Of a DNA stretch of 48,479 nucleotides, positions 35,764 through 44,688 are shown in pieces (positions within the stretch are counted from its first letter, which is position 1; each line of letters opens with the position of its first letter). Source of the DNA: Gallionella sp. (lineage in GTDB: Bacteria > Pseudomonadota > Gammaproteobacteria > Burkholderiales > Gallionellaceae); contig JAJDNO010000027.1 in assembly GCA_022340615.1 (NCBI GenBank), positions 1 to 48,479 on the forward strand, given 5' to 3'. A program made the translations under genes and the position numbers. The notes below the pieces were generated by a model that searched no databases, was not told where the DNA came from, and saw only the letters and a program-made list of their open reading frames with translations.

Positions 35764-37089
35764 TTACTTGACGGATTCGACCAGCCAGCGCGCGGTGCGC
35801 AGCAACCGTGCATCGTCTCCGACACGCCCGACCAGTTGTACTCCGACTGGCAGGCCGTTGCCTGACTGCAGCAACGGCAGGCTGATTGCCGGCATGCCGC
35901 AATAAGTCCACAGCGTGCAGTACATCGGGCTGCCTGTCGACTCCAGACCTAGCGACGCGGCGCCAGCGACCGCGGGCGTCAGGATCGCATCGTAACGGTC
36001 GAAGATCTCGTCGAGCGCTTCGGTGACCACCGGGATGCGCGACAGCGACTTGATGTAGTCGACCGCCTTCACGCTGCGGCCCCGCTCTATCAGTTCTTTC
36101 AGCGTGGCGGACAGCTTGTCGGCGCCGCGCTCGTAGTCGGCTTCGTAGTTGGCAGCGATGTCTGCCTCCATTACGGACTTGTGCCAATCGAGCACCGCCG
36201 CGGCCGAGTCGGGCAGCTCGAACTCGCCAACTTTCCCGCTCAGGTGTTCGACCAGTTCATCGAATCCATCCCGGGTATCGGCATCCAGCTGCTGCCACCA
36301 TGGCGTTTTGACCAGTGCAAGGGTGGGCGGCATCGGCGGTTCTTCGTTGCACAGCCGCAGCATCGGCACCGGTGCACGAGGCGTCATGTCCGGTTCGTCG
36401 GCGTCGTAGGCGGATAGCACTTCGCCGAGCAGCGCGACATCGTCGATGCTGCGGGCAAATCCGCCGACCTGGTCGAGTGGCTCCGATTGGCGCAGGATAC
36501 CCTGGCGGGAAATCAGCCCGCGAGTCGGCTTGAAACCGAACACGCCGCAATAAGCGGCCGGCCGGATCAGCGAGCCGTTGGTCTGCGTGCCGATCGCAAG
36601 CGGTACCATGCCGGCCGCAACGGCTGCCGCCGAACCGCTCGACGAGCCGCCGGGCGTGTGTCCGGGGTTGTGCGGGTTGCGCGTCTTGCCGGGCGAGAGT
36701 GTGGCCAGTTCGGTGGTTACCGTTTTGCCCATGATCACGGCGCCAGCGGTGCGCAGCAGATCGACCACCTTGGCATCGTGCCATGGATTGCGTCCCGCAT
36801 GCAGCGGCGTGCCGTCCTCGGTCGGCATGTCGCCGGTATCGATGATGTCCTTGATGCCGACCGGCACACCGTGCAGCGGTCCCAGCGGCTTGCCGGCAGC
36901 ACGATGCTCGTCGGCCTTTGTTGCCTGTGTCAGCGCGTGTTCCGCATCAAAATAGGCCCAGGCCTGCACCTCCGGCTCCCGAGCCTGTATCTGCGCGATG
37001 CAGGCCTGTACCAGGTCGCGGGAACTGAACACGCCGTCGCGAATGCCCTGGGCGGCCTGGTTGGCCGTGAGCCAGTTCAGATTTTCCAT
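35764..37089 (-). CDS. Amidase signature enzyme
   Basis: 441 residues from the ATG at 37089. The Ser-cisSer-Lys triad fits well: Lys80 in GVPVGIKDIIDT, cis-Ser149 in PGGSSSGSAAA and nucleophile Ser173 in GTQTNGSLIRPAAYCG. The spacings (69 and 24) equal those of malonamidase E2. It hydrolyses a carboxamide, releasing ammonia or an amine. GatB and GatC genes are absent, so it is not the tRNA amidotransferase. Position in the TRAP operon suggests that the imported compound, or a breakdown product, is an amide. It follows dctM after 22 bases. Confidence 0.88.
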   Translation of the reverse strand: MENLNWLTANQAAQGIRDGVFSSRDLVQACIAQIQAREPEVQAWAYFDAEHALTQATKADEHRAAGKPLGPLHGVPVGIKDIIDTGDMPTEDGTPLHAGRNPWHDAKVVDLLRTAGAVIMGKTVTTELATLSPGKTRNPHNPGHTPGGSSSGSAAAVAAGMVPLAIGTQTNGSLIRPAAYCGVFGFKPTRGLISRQGILRQSEPLDQVGGFARSIDDVALLGEVLSAYDADEPDMTPRAPVPMLRLCNEEPPMPPTLALVKTPWWQQLDADTRDGFDELVEHLSGKVGEFELPDSAAAVLDWHKSVMEADIAANYEADYERGADKLSATLKELIERGRSVKAVDYIKSLSRIPVVTEALDEIFDRYDAILTPAVAGAASLGLESTGSPMYCTLWTYCGMPAISLPLLQSGNGLPVGVQLVGRVGDDARLLRTARWLVESVK

Positions 37090-37111
37090 GTCGTCATCCT
37101 GTCTTGTACCA

Positions 37112-38461
37112 TCAGTTGTTGTAGAACAGGTTGGGCAGCCAGTAGACCAGCTGAGGGAAGATGTAAACTGCCGCCATTGCGACAATCACCATGCTCAGGA
37201 ACGGCAGGCAGCCCTTGAAAATGGTGACCAGTTGCACGTGCTTCGGCGCTACTCCTTTCAGGTAGTAGGCCGACATCGCCATCGGCGGGGTCAGGAACGA
37301 GGTCTGCAGGTTCAGCGCGATCAGGATGCCGAAAAACATCGGGTCGACATCAAAGTGCGGCAGCAACGGCAGGAAGATCGGCACGAAAATGATGATGATC
37401 TCGCTCCACTCCAGCGGCCAGCCCAGCAGGAAGATGATCAGCTGGGACATCAGCAGGAAGGTGATTGTGCCCAGGTGCATCGCAAGCACGTAATGCTTGA
37501 TCAGTTGCTCGCCACCGAGATAGGAAAATACCGAGGAAAAGGTCCATGAACCAACGAACAGCCAGCACACCATCGCGGTGGTGCGCGCAGTCAGGAATAC
37601 CGCTTCCTTCAGCCTGCCCCAGGTCAGCGCCCGGTAGGCCGCCGCGAGCAGCACACCGCCCAGTGCGCCAATCGCGGCCGCTTCGCTGGGTGTGGCGAGA
37701 CCGAACAGGATCGCGCCGAGCACCGACAGGATCAGGATCGCGAGCGGCAGGAATGCTTTGCCCAATAGGATGAATACGTCGACCCATTTAACATTATCGG
37801 TTTGCTCCTTGGGCAGTTTGGGCGCCAGTGAGGGATTGATTACCACCCGGGTCACTACGTAGGCAATATACAGGGACGCCAGCAGAAATCCGGGGAGCAT
37901 CGCCGCGGCATAAAGTCTGACGACGGATATCGATGCTGTCGCGCCATACACGATCAGCATGATCGAGGGTGGGATCAGGATACCCAGCGTTCCGCCGGCC
38001 GCGATCACGCCGGTGGAGAGTTTCTGGTCGTAGCCGGCCTTGAGCATGGCCGGCAACGCAAGCAGGCCCATCAGCGTTACCACCGCGCCGACGATACCGG
38101 TCGCGGTCGCGAACAGCGCGCAGGTGATCAGTGCCGCGATTGCCATCGCGCCGGGAACCGCGCGGAATGCGAGCTGCAGGCTCAGGAACAGACGGTCGAG
38201 AATATTCGATCGCTCGACGATATAGCCCATGAACAGGAATAGCGGTATCGCGGTCAGCACATCGTTGTTCATCACGCTGAAGGTGTTCTGGGTCAGCAGG
38301 TAGAACACCCGGTTGTCGAAGAACGCCTGATCAGGCATGTAGTAGGCGTAATAGCCGTAGAACACACCCATCGCCATCAGCGTGAACGCGATCGGGAAGC
38401 CGAGCAGGATGATGAAAATGAATGTTCCCAGCATCATCATCGCAATTTGCGGATCGGTCAT
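37112..38461 (-). CDS. dctM: TRAP transporter large permease DctM
   Basis: 449 residues from the ATG at 38461, which overlaps the dctQ stop as ATGA. About twelve hydrophobic segments are seen, with family blocks such as FLFMGYIVERSNILDRLF, GGTLGILIPPSIMLIVYG and LTPPMAMSAYYLKGVAPKHV. DctM is the sodium-coupled transport part of TRAP systems that import organic acids with a periplasmic binding protein. It fits the second permease and binding protein encoded just upstream. Confidence 0.92.
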   Translation of the reverse strand: MTDPQIAMMMLGTFIFIILLGFPIAFTLMAMGVFYGYYAYYMPDQAFFDNRVFYLLTQNTFSVMNNDVLTAIPLFLFMGYIVERSNILDRLFLSLQLAFRAVPGAMAIAALITCALFATATGIVGAVVTLMGLLALPAMLKAGYDQKLSTGVIAAGGTLGILIPPSIMLIVYGATASISVVRLYAAAMLPGFLLASLYIAYVVTRVVINPSLAPKLPKEQTDNVKWVDVFILLGKAFLPLAILILSVLGAILFGLATPSEAAAIGALGGVLLAAAYRALTWGRLKEAVFLTARTTAMVCWLFVGSWTFSSVFSYLGGEQLIKHYVLAMHLGTITFLLMSQLIIFLLGWPLEWSEIIIIFVPIFLPLLPHFDVDPMFFGILIALNLQTSFLTPPMAMSAYYLKGVAPKHVQLVTIFKGCLPFLSMVIVAMAAVYIFPQLVYWLPNLFYNN

Positions 38462-39072
38462 TTGGCTTCTCCTGAAATCACGGCCTGGTAATCGACCTCT
38501 TCGGCTTTGGCGGCAGCCAGCATGGCTGCTGTTTCCATTTCCTCGACGTCGTGCAAACGCTCCGGCCATTTGCCGGTACGAAGACAGATAATGCAACGCA
38601 GCACTTCTGCGATGCCCTGTATCGCCAGCAGCGTGGCTGCAGCCGGTATGATCAGCTTGAGTTGCCAGATCGGCACGCCGATCGGGCTGTTGACGCTCAC
38701 CTCGTGGATGCGCACCGAGTCCATCGAATAGTTCCAGCCCGCATATACCAGGGCAAGGATGCCGGGATAGAAGAAGGTGATGAGCAGCACCAGCTCGATG
38801 CCCGCCTGTACGCGGGTCGGCATCAGCCGGAAAAATATGTCGCCGCGCACATGGGAGCCCCGCGACAGCGCATAAGCGCCCGACATCATGAACAATCCGC
38901 CGTAAAGGATGTAGCTCATGTCGAAGGCCCAGCCGGTCGGATCGTCCAGCACATAGCGAACGAATACTTCATAGGAAGTGCCCAGCGTCATTACGACGAT
39001 GCACCAGGCAAAGGCATGCCCGACCGATTTCGACAGCTGGTCTATGTTGTGCAACAGCGTTTGAATTTGCAT
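38458..39072 (-). CDS. dctQ: TRAP transporter small permease DctQ
   Basis: 204 residues from the ATG at 39072. Four membrane segments lie near 20-45, 55-75, 95-115 and 130-155. EVFVRYVLDDPTGWAFDMSYILYGGLFMM, read in two parts, carries the conserved W and Y around the second helix, and GSHVRGDIFFRLMP is a standard loop. The C-terminal 40 residues are charged and cytoplasmic. It supports DctM in the membrane. Separated from dctP by 87 bases that hold a hairpin. Confidence 0.9.
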   Translation of the reverse strand: MQIQTLLHNIDQLSKSVGHAFAWCIVVMTLGTSYEVFVRYVLDDPTGWAFDMSYILYGGLFMMSGAYALSRGSHVRGDIFFRLMPTRVQAGIELVLLITFFYPGILALVYAGWNYSMDSVRIHEVSVNSPIGVPIWQLKLIIPAAATLLAIQGIAEVLRCIICLRTGKWPERLHDVEEMETAAMLAAAKAEEVDYQAVISGEAK

Positions 39073-39093
39073 GATATGCGCCCTACAAAACAA

Positions 39094-39117
39094 GGCGGGG
39101 GTGCCGAAACACCCGCC
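39094..39117 (-). promoter_or_regulatory. Hairpin in the dctP-dctQ gap
   Basis: GGCGGGGGTG at 39094-39103 pairs with CACCCGCC at 39110-39117 with a two-base bulge and a 6-base loop. It follows the binding-protein gene in the direction of transcription. Such hairpins often protect the dctP message or reduce reading into the permease genes, giving more binding protein than permease. No T run is present. Confidence 0.5.
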
Positions 39118-39159
39118 GCCAGGGTTAATACTGCGATGATAATCGCCGACAGCGATACA

Positions 39160-40302
39160 TCAGAAGCCGAGCTTGCCGAACAGGTGTTCGTAAGCCGCCT
39201 TGTAGTCGGCGCTGTTGAAGAAGCTGTAGTAGCCGACCCGCTTGGCCCACGCCTTCTGCGATTCCCACACCTTCGCGAAGTACGGATCCTGGGCGCTGAT
39301 GCGCTTGACCAGCACGTCCCAGCCCTTGAGTTGGGCGTCGAAGATGCTTTGCGGTGTGCGCAGCACGTGCACATGATCCTTGTCCTTCAGGGTTTGCAGA
39401 TCGCGCGAATAGTTGTCCATCGCCATCGCAAAGTTCGAGGTGGATGCCGCTTCGGCCGAATAGCGCAACACCATCTGCAGGTCCTTGGGCAGAGATTCGT
39501 AACGCTTGCGGTTGAAAACGATCTCGAAGAACTCCTGGGCCTGGTGGTAGCTGCCCATCATGTAGTTCTTGGCCACGTCCTGGGCGCCAAACCGCATATC
39601 GGAAGTCGGATTGTTGTATTCGAATGCCTCGATCACGCCACGCTCCATTGCCGGCACGATCTCGCCGCCCGGCAACTGGGTTACCTTGCAGCCCAGTTCC
39701 TGCATCAGGTCTGCCGCCAGGCCGACGGTACGGTACTTCAGGCCTTTCAGCTGGGACGCGCTTTTGATCGGCTTCTTGAACCAGCCCAGCGGCTGGGTTG
39801 GCATCGGCATTGCAAAAAATCCGACCACGTCGAGCTGCAGTTTTTTCATCAGTTCGTTGTAGAAGGGATATCCTTCCTTGGCAATCCAGGCCAGATTCTG
39901 GTCGGCGGTACAGCCGGTGACCGGACCTGAGCCGAACAGCGAGGCTACCTTGCTTTTGCCATACCAGTAAACGGCAACCTGGTGGCCGGCATCGATCACG
40001 CCTTTGGAAGTAGCTTCCATCACTTCGAAGGGCTTGACCACCGATCCTGCCACCAGATAGTCGATGCGCAGACGGCCTTCGGCCATTTCATTGACGCGGT
40101 CGACGTATTCCTGGGCCATATCGTTGAAGATGTCCTTCGCTCCCCAGGCACCCTGCATCTTGAGAACGATGGGCGATGCGGCAACCGAGATCGATGGGAA
40201 GCCTGTTATGGCGGCACCGGTCGTGACCGCCGCAGCCGTCGTCAGAAACTTGCGGCGTGACACGGTTTTGGGGGTTTCTTTTATTTCTACTTCCTTGTCC
40301 AT
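39160..40302 (-). CDS. dctP: TRAP transporter periplasmic binding protein DctP, Tat-exported
   Basis: 380 residues with a strong AAAGGAGG site. The N-terminus has a Tat signal (VSRRKFLTTAAAVTTGAAI) with cleavage near residue 42. The mature part follows the DctP/TakP fold: WGAKDIFNDMAQEYVDRVNEM, the ligand region FAMPMPTQPLGWFKKPIKSA and LKGLKYRTVGLAADLMQELG. GYYSFFNSADYKAAYEHLFG ends the protein. It resembles TRAP proteins for 2-oxo or hydroxy acids more than C4-dicarboxylate DctP, but the ligand is not certain. Tat export means that it folds before export. Confidence 0.9.
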   Translation of the reverse strand: MDKEVEIKETPKTVSRRKFLTTAAAVTTGAAITGFPSISVAASPIVLKMQGAWGAKDIFNDMAQEYVDRVNEMAEGRLRIDYLVAGSVVKPFEVMEATSKGVIDAGHQVAVYWYGKSKVASLFGSGPVTGCTADQNLAWIAKEGYPFYNELMKKLQLDVVGFFAMPMPTQPLGWFKKPIKSASQLKGLKYRTVGLAADLMQELGCKVTQLPGGEIVPAMERGVIEAFEYNNPTSDMRFGAQDVAKNYMMGSYHQAQEFFEIVFNRKRYESLPKDLQMVLRYSAEAASTSNFAMAMDNYSRDLQTLKDKDHVHVLRTPQSIFDAQLKGWDVLVKRISAQDPYFAKVWESQKAWAKRVGYYSFFNSADYKAAYEHLFGKLGF

Positions 40303-41074
40303 GATTTTTCCTCCTTTATTTTGACTTCAGATACAGACATGCTGCCTCTTGCTTCAATCGGCCTCGTCACAAGATGATCACGTGACCGCTTGATCCCTGG
40401 ATTGATTCGCTACTTGTATTTGGGCTGCTGCTGCCTGCATGGTTGATCGAGCGTACCTGCTGCGCATCATCGTACGGGCGGCAAAAGTTTGGTATGGAAG
40501 TTGGATACGGGATTGGTTTCCTGCTGCCATGCTGCGCATCGATTCCGGAATGGTGCCGATACTGCGGGGCAGGTTTGTTTTATTGCGGCGATAGTGGTGC
40601 AGCGCCAGCACACCGCAGCACGTCGACTGATATACCAGAGTAACTTTGTTCGCTATCGGCATGGTCATAAATTTATTACAGCAGGTGATATTGCGAAATT
40701 TTTTAATTTTATTTTTGTTTTTTTGTATCTATTATTTTTTTAATGTTATTGCAAAAGCAGGTTGGAGCAGTAAAGCATAAGTCGGCGAACGATAACTCAT
40801 TCACCTGGCACTGACAACTAACATTTTCATTTCCCGCATTATTTTTCACATGGTGAAAATATGCGGCCGGTTGATAGTGAAACCGGGCGAGTTGCCTGGT
40901 TTGGCGATGTATTATTGCGCAAAAGTAAAAACGGCCAAATTGACGTTTGGCAGTTTCAGGAGATACAGTACGTGACTGCCTTATGGCTAGAGAGCAGTTC
41001 ATGGTCGTTTCGATCACCCGGCCTCGAATTGCAGATGTCTCCCCTTTCTTCAGGCAATTCTCAAGGAAAACAAC
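40303..41074. other. 772-base divergent promoter region without a supported gene
   Basis: Lies between dctP (minus) and the semialdehyde dehydrogenase gene (plus). 40680-40760 is strongly AT-rich. It holds TATTGCGAAATT at 40689-40700, TATTGCG at 40913-40919, and a perfect 7-base dyad TTTTCAC-ATG-GTGAAAA at 40843-40859. Two short open frames of 73 and 96 codons show no domain, signal peptide or good ribosome binding site and are not called. It probably holds both promoters and operators, but it is long for that purpose, so a small RNA is possible. Confidence 0.5.
40843..40859. promoter_or_regulatory. Candidate operator dyad upstream of the mmsA-like gene
   Basis: TTTTCAC and GTGAAAA are perfect inverted arms around ATG. 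The wider form TTTTC-N7-GAAAA matches the site at 31744-31760 next to the IclR-type gene. It lies about 215 bases before the dehydrogenase start. Binding by the island regulator is inferred. Confidence 0.4.
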
Positions 41075-42577
41075 ATGCCTAAACCAACTTTACAACTCTG
41101 GATCAATGGTCAGCGCACCGACAGTCTCAGCCGCCGCCTCGCGGATGTGACCAACCCGGCTAGCGGTACAGTCATCCGGCAAGTGCCGCTGGCCAGCCGC
41201 GAGGACGTCGAGGCGGCGGTCGCCTCGGCGAAGGCGGCATTCCCCGGCTGGCGCGACACCACCCCGCTGCGCCGCAGCCGCGTGCTGAACAAGTTCCGCG
41301 AACTGCTCGAAAAGCACCGCAGCGAGCTTGCTCAACTGGCCAGCGAGGAGCACGGCAAGACGCTGGATGATGCGGCCGGCTCGGTGCAGCGCGGCATCGA
41401 AGTGGTCGAATTTGCGGTCGGTGCGCCGCACCTGCTCAAGGGCGAGCATGCCGAAAATGTCGGCCGCGGTGTCGATTGCCACTCCATGCTGCAACCGATC
41501 GGCGTGTGTGCAGGCATCACGCCGTTCAACTTTCCCGCGATGGTGCCGATGTGGATGTTCCCGATCGCGATCGCGTGCGGCAACGCCTTCGTGCTCAAGC
41601 CGTCGGAAAAGGTGCCTTCGTGCAGCCTGCGCATGGCCGAACTGTTCAAGGAGGCGGGATTGCCGGACGGCGTGTTCAACGTCGTGCCCGGTGACAAGGA
41701 GGCGGTGGATGCGCTGCTGACGCACCCAGACGTGAGATCGATTTCCTTTGTCGGTTCGACCCCGATCGCAAAATATATATACGAGACTGCCGCGCACCAT
41801 GGCAAGCGCGTTCAGGCGCTGGGCGGTGCAAAGAACCACGCGGTGGTGATGCCTGACGCCGAACTGGATTTCACCGCCGATGCGATCATGGGCGCCGCGT
41901 ACGGCTCCGCGGGCGAGCGCTGCATGGCGATTTCCACCGTGGTTGCGGTGGGCGATGTTGCCGATATGCTGGTGGCCAAGCTGAAGGCCAGGGCCGAGAA
42001 GCTGGTGGTCGGCCCGGGCGATAAAAAGGGCGTCGACATGGGGCCGGTGATCTCCGCGCCGCACCGCGACAAGATCGTCGGCTACATTACCAGCGGCGTC
42101 GAGCAGGGCGCCGGGCTGGTCATCGACGGGCGCGGCATCAAGGTGGCGGGACATGAAAACGGCTTCTTTGTCGGGCCGACGCTGTTCGACAACGTTACCA
42201 CCGGGATGACCATATATAAGGAGGAAATTTTCGGCCCGGTGCTGATCGTGTTGCGCGTCGCCAGTCTGGACGAGGCGATCAGCATGATCAACAGCAACCC
42301 CTACGCCAACGGCACCGCGATCTTCACTGCTTCCGGAGGCGCCGCGCGGCGCTTCCAGAACGAGATCGAAGTTGGCATGGTCGGCATCAATGTGCCGATC
42401 CCGGTGCCGATGGCGTTCTTCTCGTTCGGCGGCTGGAAATCCTCGCTGTTCGGCGACCTGCACATGCACGGCATGGAAGGCGTGTATTTCTATACCCGCA
42501 CCAAAGCCATCACGACCAGATGGCCAGCGACGACGGACAAGAAGGTATCCACGCTGGCTATGCCGACGCTGGGCTGA
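41075..42577 (+). CDS. mmsA: CoA-acylating (methyl)malonate-semialdehyde dehydrogenase
   Basis: 500 residues. The aldehyde dehydrogenase fold is clear: GVCAGITPFNFPAMVPMWMF, FVLKPSEKVPSCS and the catalytic Cys283 in GSAGERCMAIST. At the position of the general-base Glu of ordinary aldehyde dehydrogenases it has the MmsA form QALGGAKNHAVVMPDAE. MmsA enzymes release CO2 and form propionyl-CoA from methylmalonate semialdehyde or acetyl-CoA from malonate semialdehyde. The second fits better here because no other valine-pathway gene is nearby and malate synthase, which uses acetyl-CoA, lies in the same unit. First gene of the rightward unit. Confidence 0.88.
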   Translation: MPKPTLQLWINGQRTDSLSRRLADVTNPASGTVIRQVPLASREDVEAAVASAKAAFPGWRDTTPLRRSRVLNKFRELLEKHRSELAQLASEEHGKTLDDAAGSVQRGIEVVEFAVGAPHLLKGEHAENVGRGVDCHSMLQPIGVCAGITPFNFPAMVPMWMFPIAIACGNAFVLKPSEKVPSCSLRMAELFKEAGLPDGVFNVVPGDKEAVDALLTHPDVRSISFVGSTPIAKYIYETAAHHGKRVQALGGAKNHAVVMPDAELDFTADAIMGAAYGSAGERCMAISTVVAVGDVADMLVAKLKARAEKLVVGPGDKKGVDMGPVISAPHRDKIVGYITSGVEQGAGLVIDGRGIKVAGHENGFFVGPTLFDNVTTGMTIYKEEIFGPVLIVLRVASLDEAISMINSNPYANGTAIFTASGGAARRFQNEIEVGMVGINVPIPVPMAFFSFGGWKSSLFGDLHMHGMEGVYFYTRTKAITTRWPATTDKKVSTLAMPTLG

Positions 42578-42607
42578 AATATATAAGGTGTTAACAAGGA
42601 GGCAATA

Positions 42608-43495
42608 ATGACTATGAACATAGGATTCATCGGCCCCGGCATCATGGGCGGCCCCATGGCGCTCAACTTGATGAAGGGCGGACACAAATTGTGGGGCTAT
42701 GCGCGCCGTCCCGAAGCCATGAAAAAATTGGTGGATGCGGGCGCGACTGCCTGCGCATCCGCGGCCGAGGTTGCCAAAAATGCCGACGTGATTTTCCTGA
42801 TCGTATCCGACACGCCGGATGTCGAGAGCGTGATCTTCGGCGAGAACGGCATTGCGAAAGGGGCGCGCAGCGGCAGTGTGGTCGTCGACATGAGCACCAT
42901 TTCGCCGACCGCGACCAAGGTGTTCGCCGAGCGGCTGGCGAAGCAGGGTGTGGAGATGCTGGATGCGCCGGTTTCCGGCGGCGAGGGCGGCGCAATCAGC
43001 GGCACGCTGTCCATCATGGTGGGCGGAAAAGCCAAGGTGTTCGAGCAGGTCAAGCCGCTGTTCGAATGCATGGGCAAGAACATCGTCCGCGTCGGCGAAA
43101 ACGGCGCGGGCCAGGTTGCCAAGGCCTGCAACCAGATCGTGGTCGCGGTGACCATCGAGGCAGTCTCCGAAGCGCTGACCTTTGCGCAAAGGAACGGCGC
43201 CGATGCGGCCAAGGTGCGCGAAGCGCTGATGGGCGGATTTGCCGGCAGCAAGGTCATGGAAGTGCACGGCAAGCGCATGCTGGACAACGACTTCAAGCCC
43301 GGCTTCAAGGTCGGCCTGCACCAGAAGGACATGCGCATCGTGATGGAAACCGCGCATCAGCTGGGCGTGGCGCTGCCTGCCGCGGCCCTGGTCACGCAGA
43401 ACCTCAACGCGCTGATGGGCACCGGCGACAGCGAGCTGGATTCCGCGGCAGTGGTCAAGGTGGTGAAGCGCATGTCGGGCATGGGCGATACATAG
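42608..43495 (+). CDS. Beta-hydroxyacid dehydrogenase (GarR/HIBADH family)
   Basis: 295 residues; AGGAGG lies 6 bases before the start. The NAD(P) site is GFIGPGIMGGPMALNLMKGG with Pro10 where most family members have Leu. The substrate block is DAPVSGGEGGAISGTLSIMVGG in two parts around 119-140, and the catalytic Lys172 is in GQVAKACNQIVVA. Family members act on 3-hydroxyisobutyrate, tartronate semialdehyde/D-glycerate, 3-hydroxypropionate or sulfolactaldehyde. Placement next to mmsA would suit 3-hydroxypropionate to malonate semialdehyde, while the neighbouring hydroxyacid dehydrogenase would suit glycerate chemistry. Both are open. Confidence 0.87.
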   Translation: MTMNIGFIGPGIMGGPMALNLMKGGHKLWGYARRPEAMKKLVDAGATACASAAEVAKNADVIFLIVSDTPDVESVIFGENGIAKGARSGSVVVDMSTISPTATKVFAERLAKQGVEMLDAPVSGGEGGAISGTLSIMVGGKAKVFEQVKPLFECMGKNIVRVGENGAGQVAKACNQIVVAVTIEAVSEALTFAQRNGADAAKVREALMGGFAGSKVMEVHGKRMLDNDFKPGFKVGLHQKDMRIVMETAHQLGVALPAAALVTQNLNALMGTGDSELDSAAVVKVVKRMSGMGDT

Positions 43496-43672
43496 CGCAT
43501 AAATCTACTGCGCGAACCGGAATCGGGGTCGTGCGGTGCTCGGCATCCGCGGCCGCGTAGCGGCAGACTAATGTGTACATTCCGGTGCCTGCGCTCCTGG
43601 CTCCCCCGATTTCGGCCCGCTCGTTACGATTTCTGTCGCTATGTATTAATAAATATTGCGGAGTGCTTGCAT

Positions 43673-44620
43673 ATGGAGAAGATCGTATTCCTCGACTCGG
43701 CCAGCATCGTCGCCGATGTCCGCCGTCCGAAATTCGATCACCGCTGGGAAGAATATCCGGCAACGGCGGCCGGCCAGACCGTGGAACGGCTCAGGGATGC
43801 CAGCATAGCGATCACCAACAAGGTGGTGCTGGACCGTGACACGCTGGAACAATTGCCGCAACTGAAGATGGTCGCGGTCGCTGCCACCGGCACCAACAAC
43901 GTGGACATCGAATACTGCCGCGAACGCGGCATCGTGGTGTCCAACATCCGCAACTATTCGGTGCATACCGTGCCCGAGCATGTGTTCATGCTGATGCTGG
44001 CGTTGCGCCGCAACCTGCTAGCGTTCCGCGCCGACGTGCTCAACGGCGAATGGCAAAAATCGCCGCAGTTCTGTCTGTTCACCCACCCGGTGCGCGACCT
44101 GCACGATGCGACGCTGGGCATTGTCGGCTTCGGCGCGATCGGCAAGGCGGTGCAGCAGATCGCGCTGGCATTCGGCATGCAGGTGCTGATCGCCGAACAC
44201 AAGGGCGCTGCCGCCATCCGGCCGGGCTACACCGCGTTCGACACGGTGCTGAGGGACAGCGATGTGATTACCCTGCACCTGCCGCTGAATGGGCAGACCC
44301 GCCATTTGATCGGCGCGGCGGAACTGGAGCAGATGCAACCCGGTGCACTGCTGATCAACACCGCGCGCGGCGGGCTGGTCGATGAAACCGCGCTGCTGAA
44401 TGCATTGCAATCCGGGCGCATCGCGGGCGCCGGGTTCGATGTGCTGGAAAAGGAACCGCCAGCGGAGGGACACCCGCTGCTGGATCTGAACCTGCCCAAC
44501 TTTATCCTGACCCCGCACATCGCATGGTCGGGGCGGGCGGCGATGCAGACGCTGGCAGACCAGCTGATAGCCAACATCGAAGCCTGGGCGGCAGGGGCAC
44601 CGCAGAATCGAGTCGCATGA
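43673..44620 (+). CDS. D-2-hydroxyacid dehydrogenase (glycerate/hydroxypyruvate reductase type)
   Basis: 315 residues from the ATG at 43673; a longer frame starting 102 bases earlier runs through the gap. The NAD site is GIVGFGAIGKAVQQIA (152-157 core). Catalytic residues are Arg232 in NTARGGLVDE, Glu261 and His282 in TPHIAWSGR. VAVAATGTNNVDIEYCRERGI is typical of the HprA/GyaR branch, which reduces hydroxypyruvate or glyoxylate to D-glycerate or glycolate. Gap to the preceding gene is 177 bases and contains ATATTGCG just before the start, so it may have its own promoter. Confidence 0.87.
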   Translation: MEKIVFLDSASIVADVRRPKFDHRWEEYPATAAGQTVERLRDASIAITNKVVLDRDTLEQLPQLKMVAVAATGTNNVDIEYCRERGIVVSNIRNYSVHTVPEHVFMLMLALRRNLLAFRADVLNGEWQKSPQFCLFTHPVRDLHDATLGIVGFGAIGKAVQQIALAFGMQVLIAEHKGAAAIRPGYTAFDTVLRDSDVITLHLPLNGQTRHLIGAAELEQMQPGALLINTARGGLVDETALLNALQSGRIAGAGFDVLEKEPPAEGHPLLDLNLPNFILTPHIAWSGRAAMQTLADQLIANIEAWAAGAPQNRVA

Positions 44621-44688
44621 AGCGATCAAACAGGGCAGCAGAACTTGAGCTGCAGATTGATGTCGCTAAGTAAATCGAGGAGACGACC

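Noticed and set aside
40378..41082. Two short open frames in the gap between dctP and the mmsA-like gene
   Set aside because: No ribosome binding site of quality, no signal peptide, no family resemblance; one ends after the start of the mmsA-like gene.
41090..43357. A 755-codon open frame on the minus strand opposite the mmsA-like and beta-hydroxyacid dehydrogenase genes
   Set aside because: It spans two well-supported genes and their gap, is rich in His, Arg and Gln in the way of GC-rich shadow frames, and has no domain.
41075..43495. Reading the mmsA-like and HIBADH-type pair as valine degradation
   Set aside because: No acyl-CoA dehydrogenase, enoyl-CoA hydratase or 3-hydroxyisobutyryl-CoA hydrolase genes nearby; context is organic-acid uptake and malate synthase.
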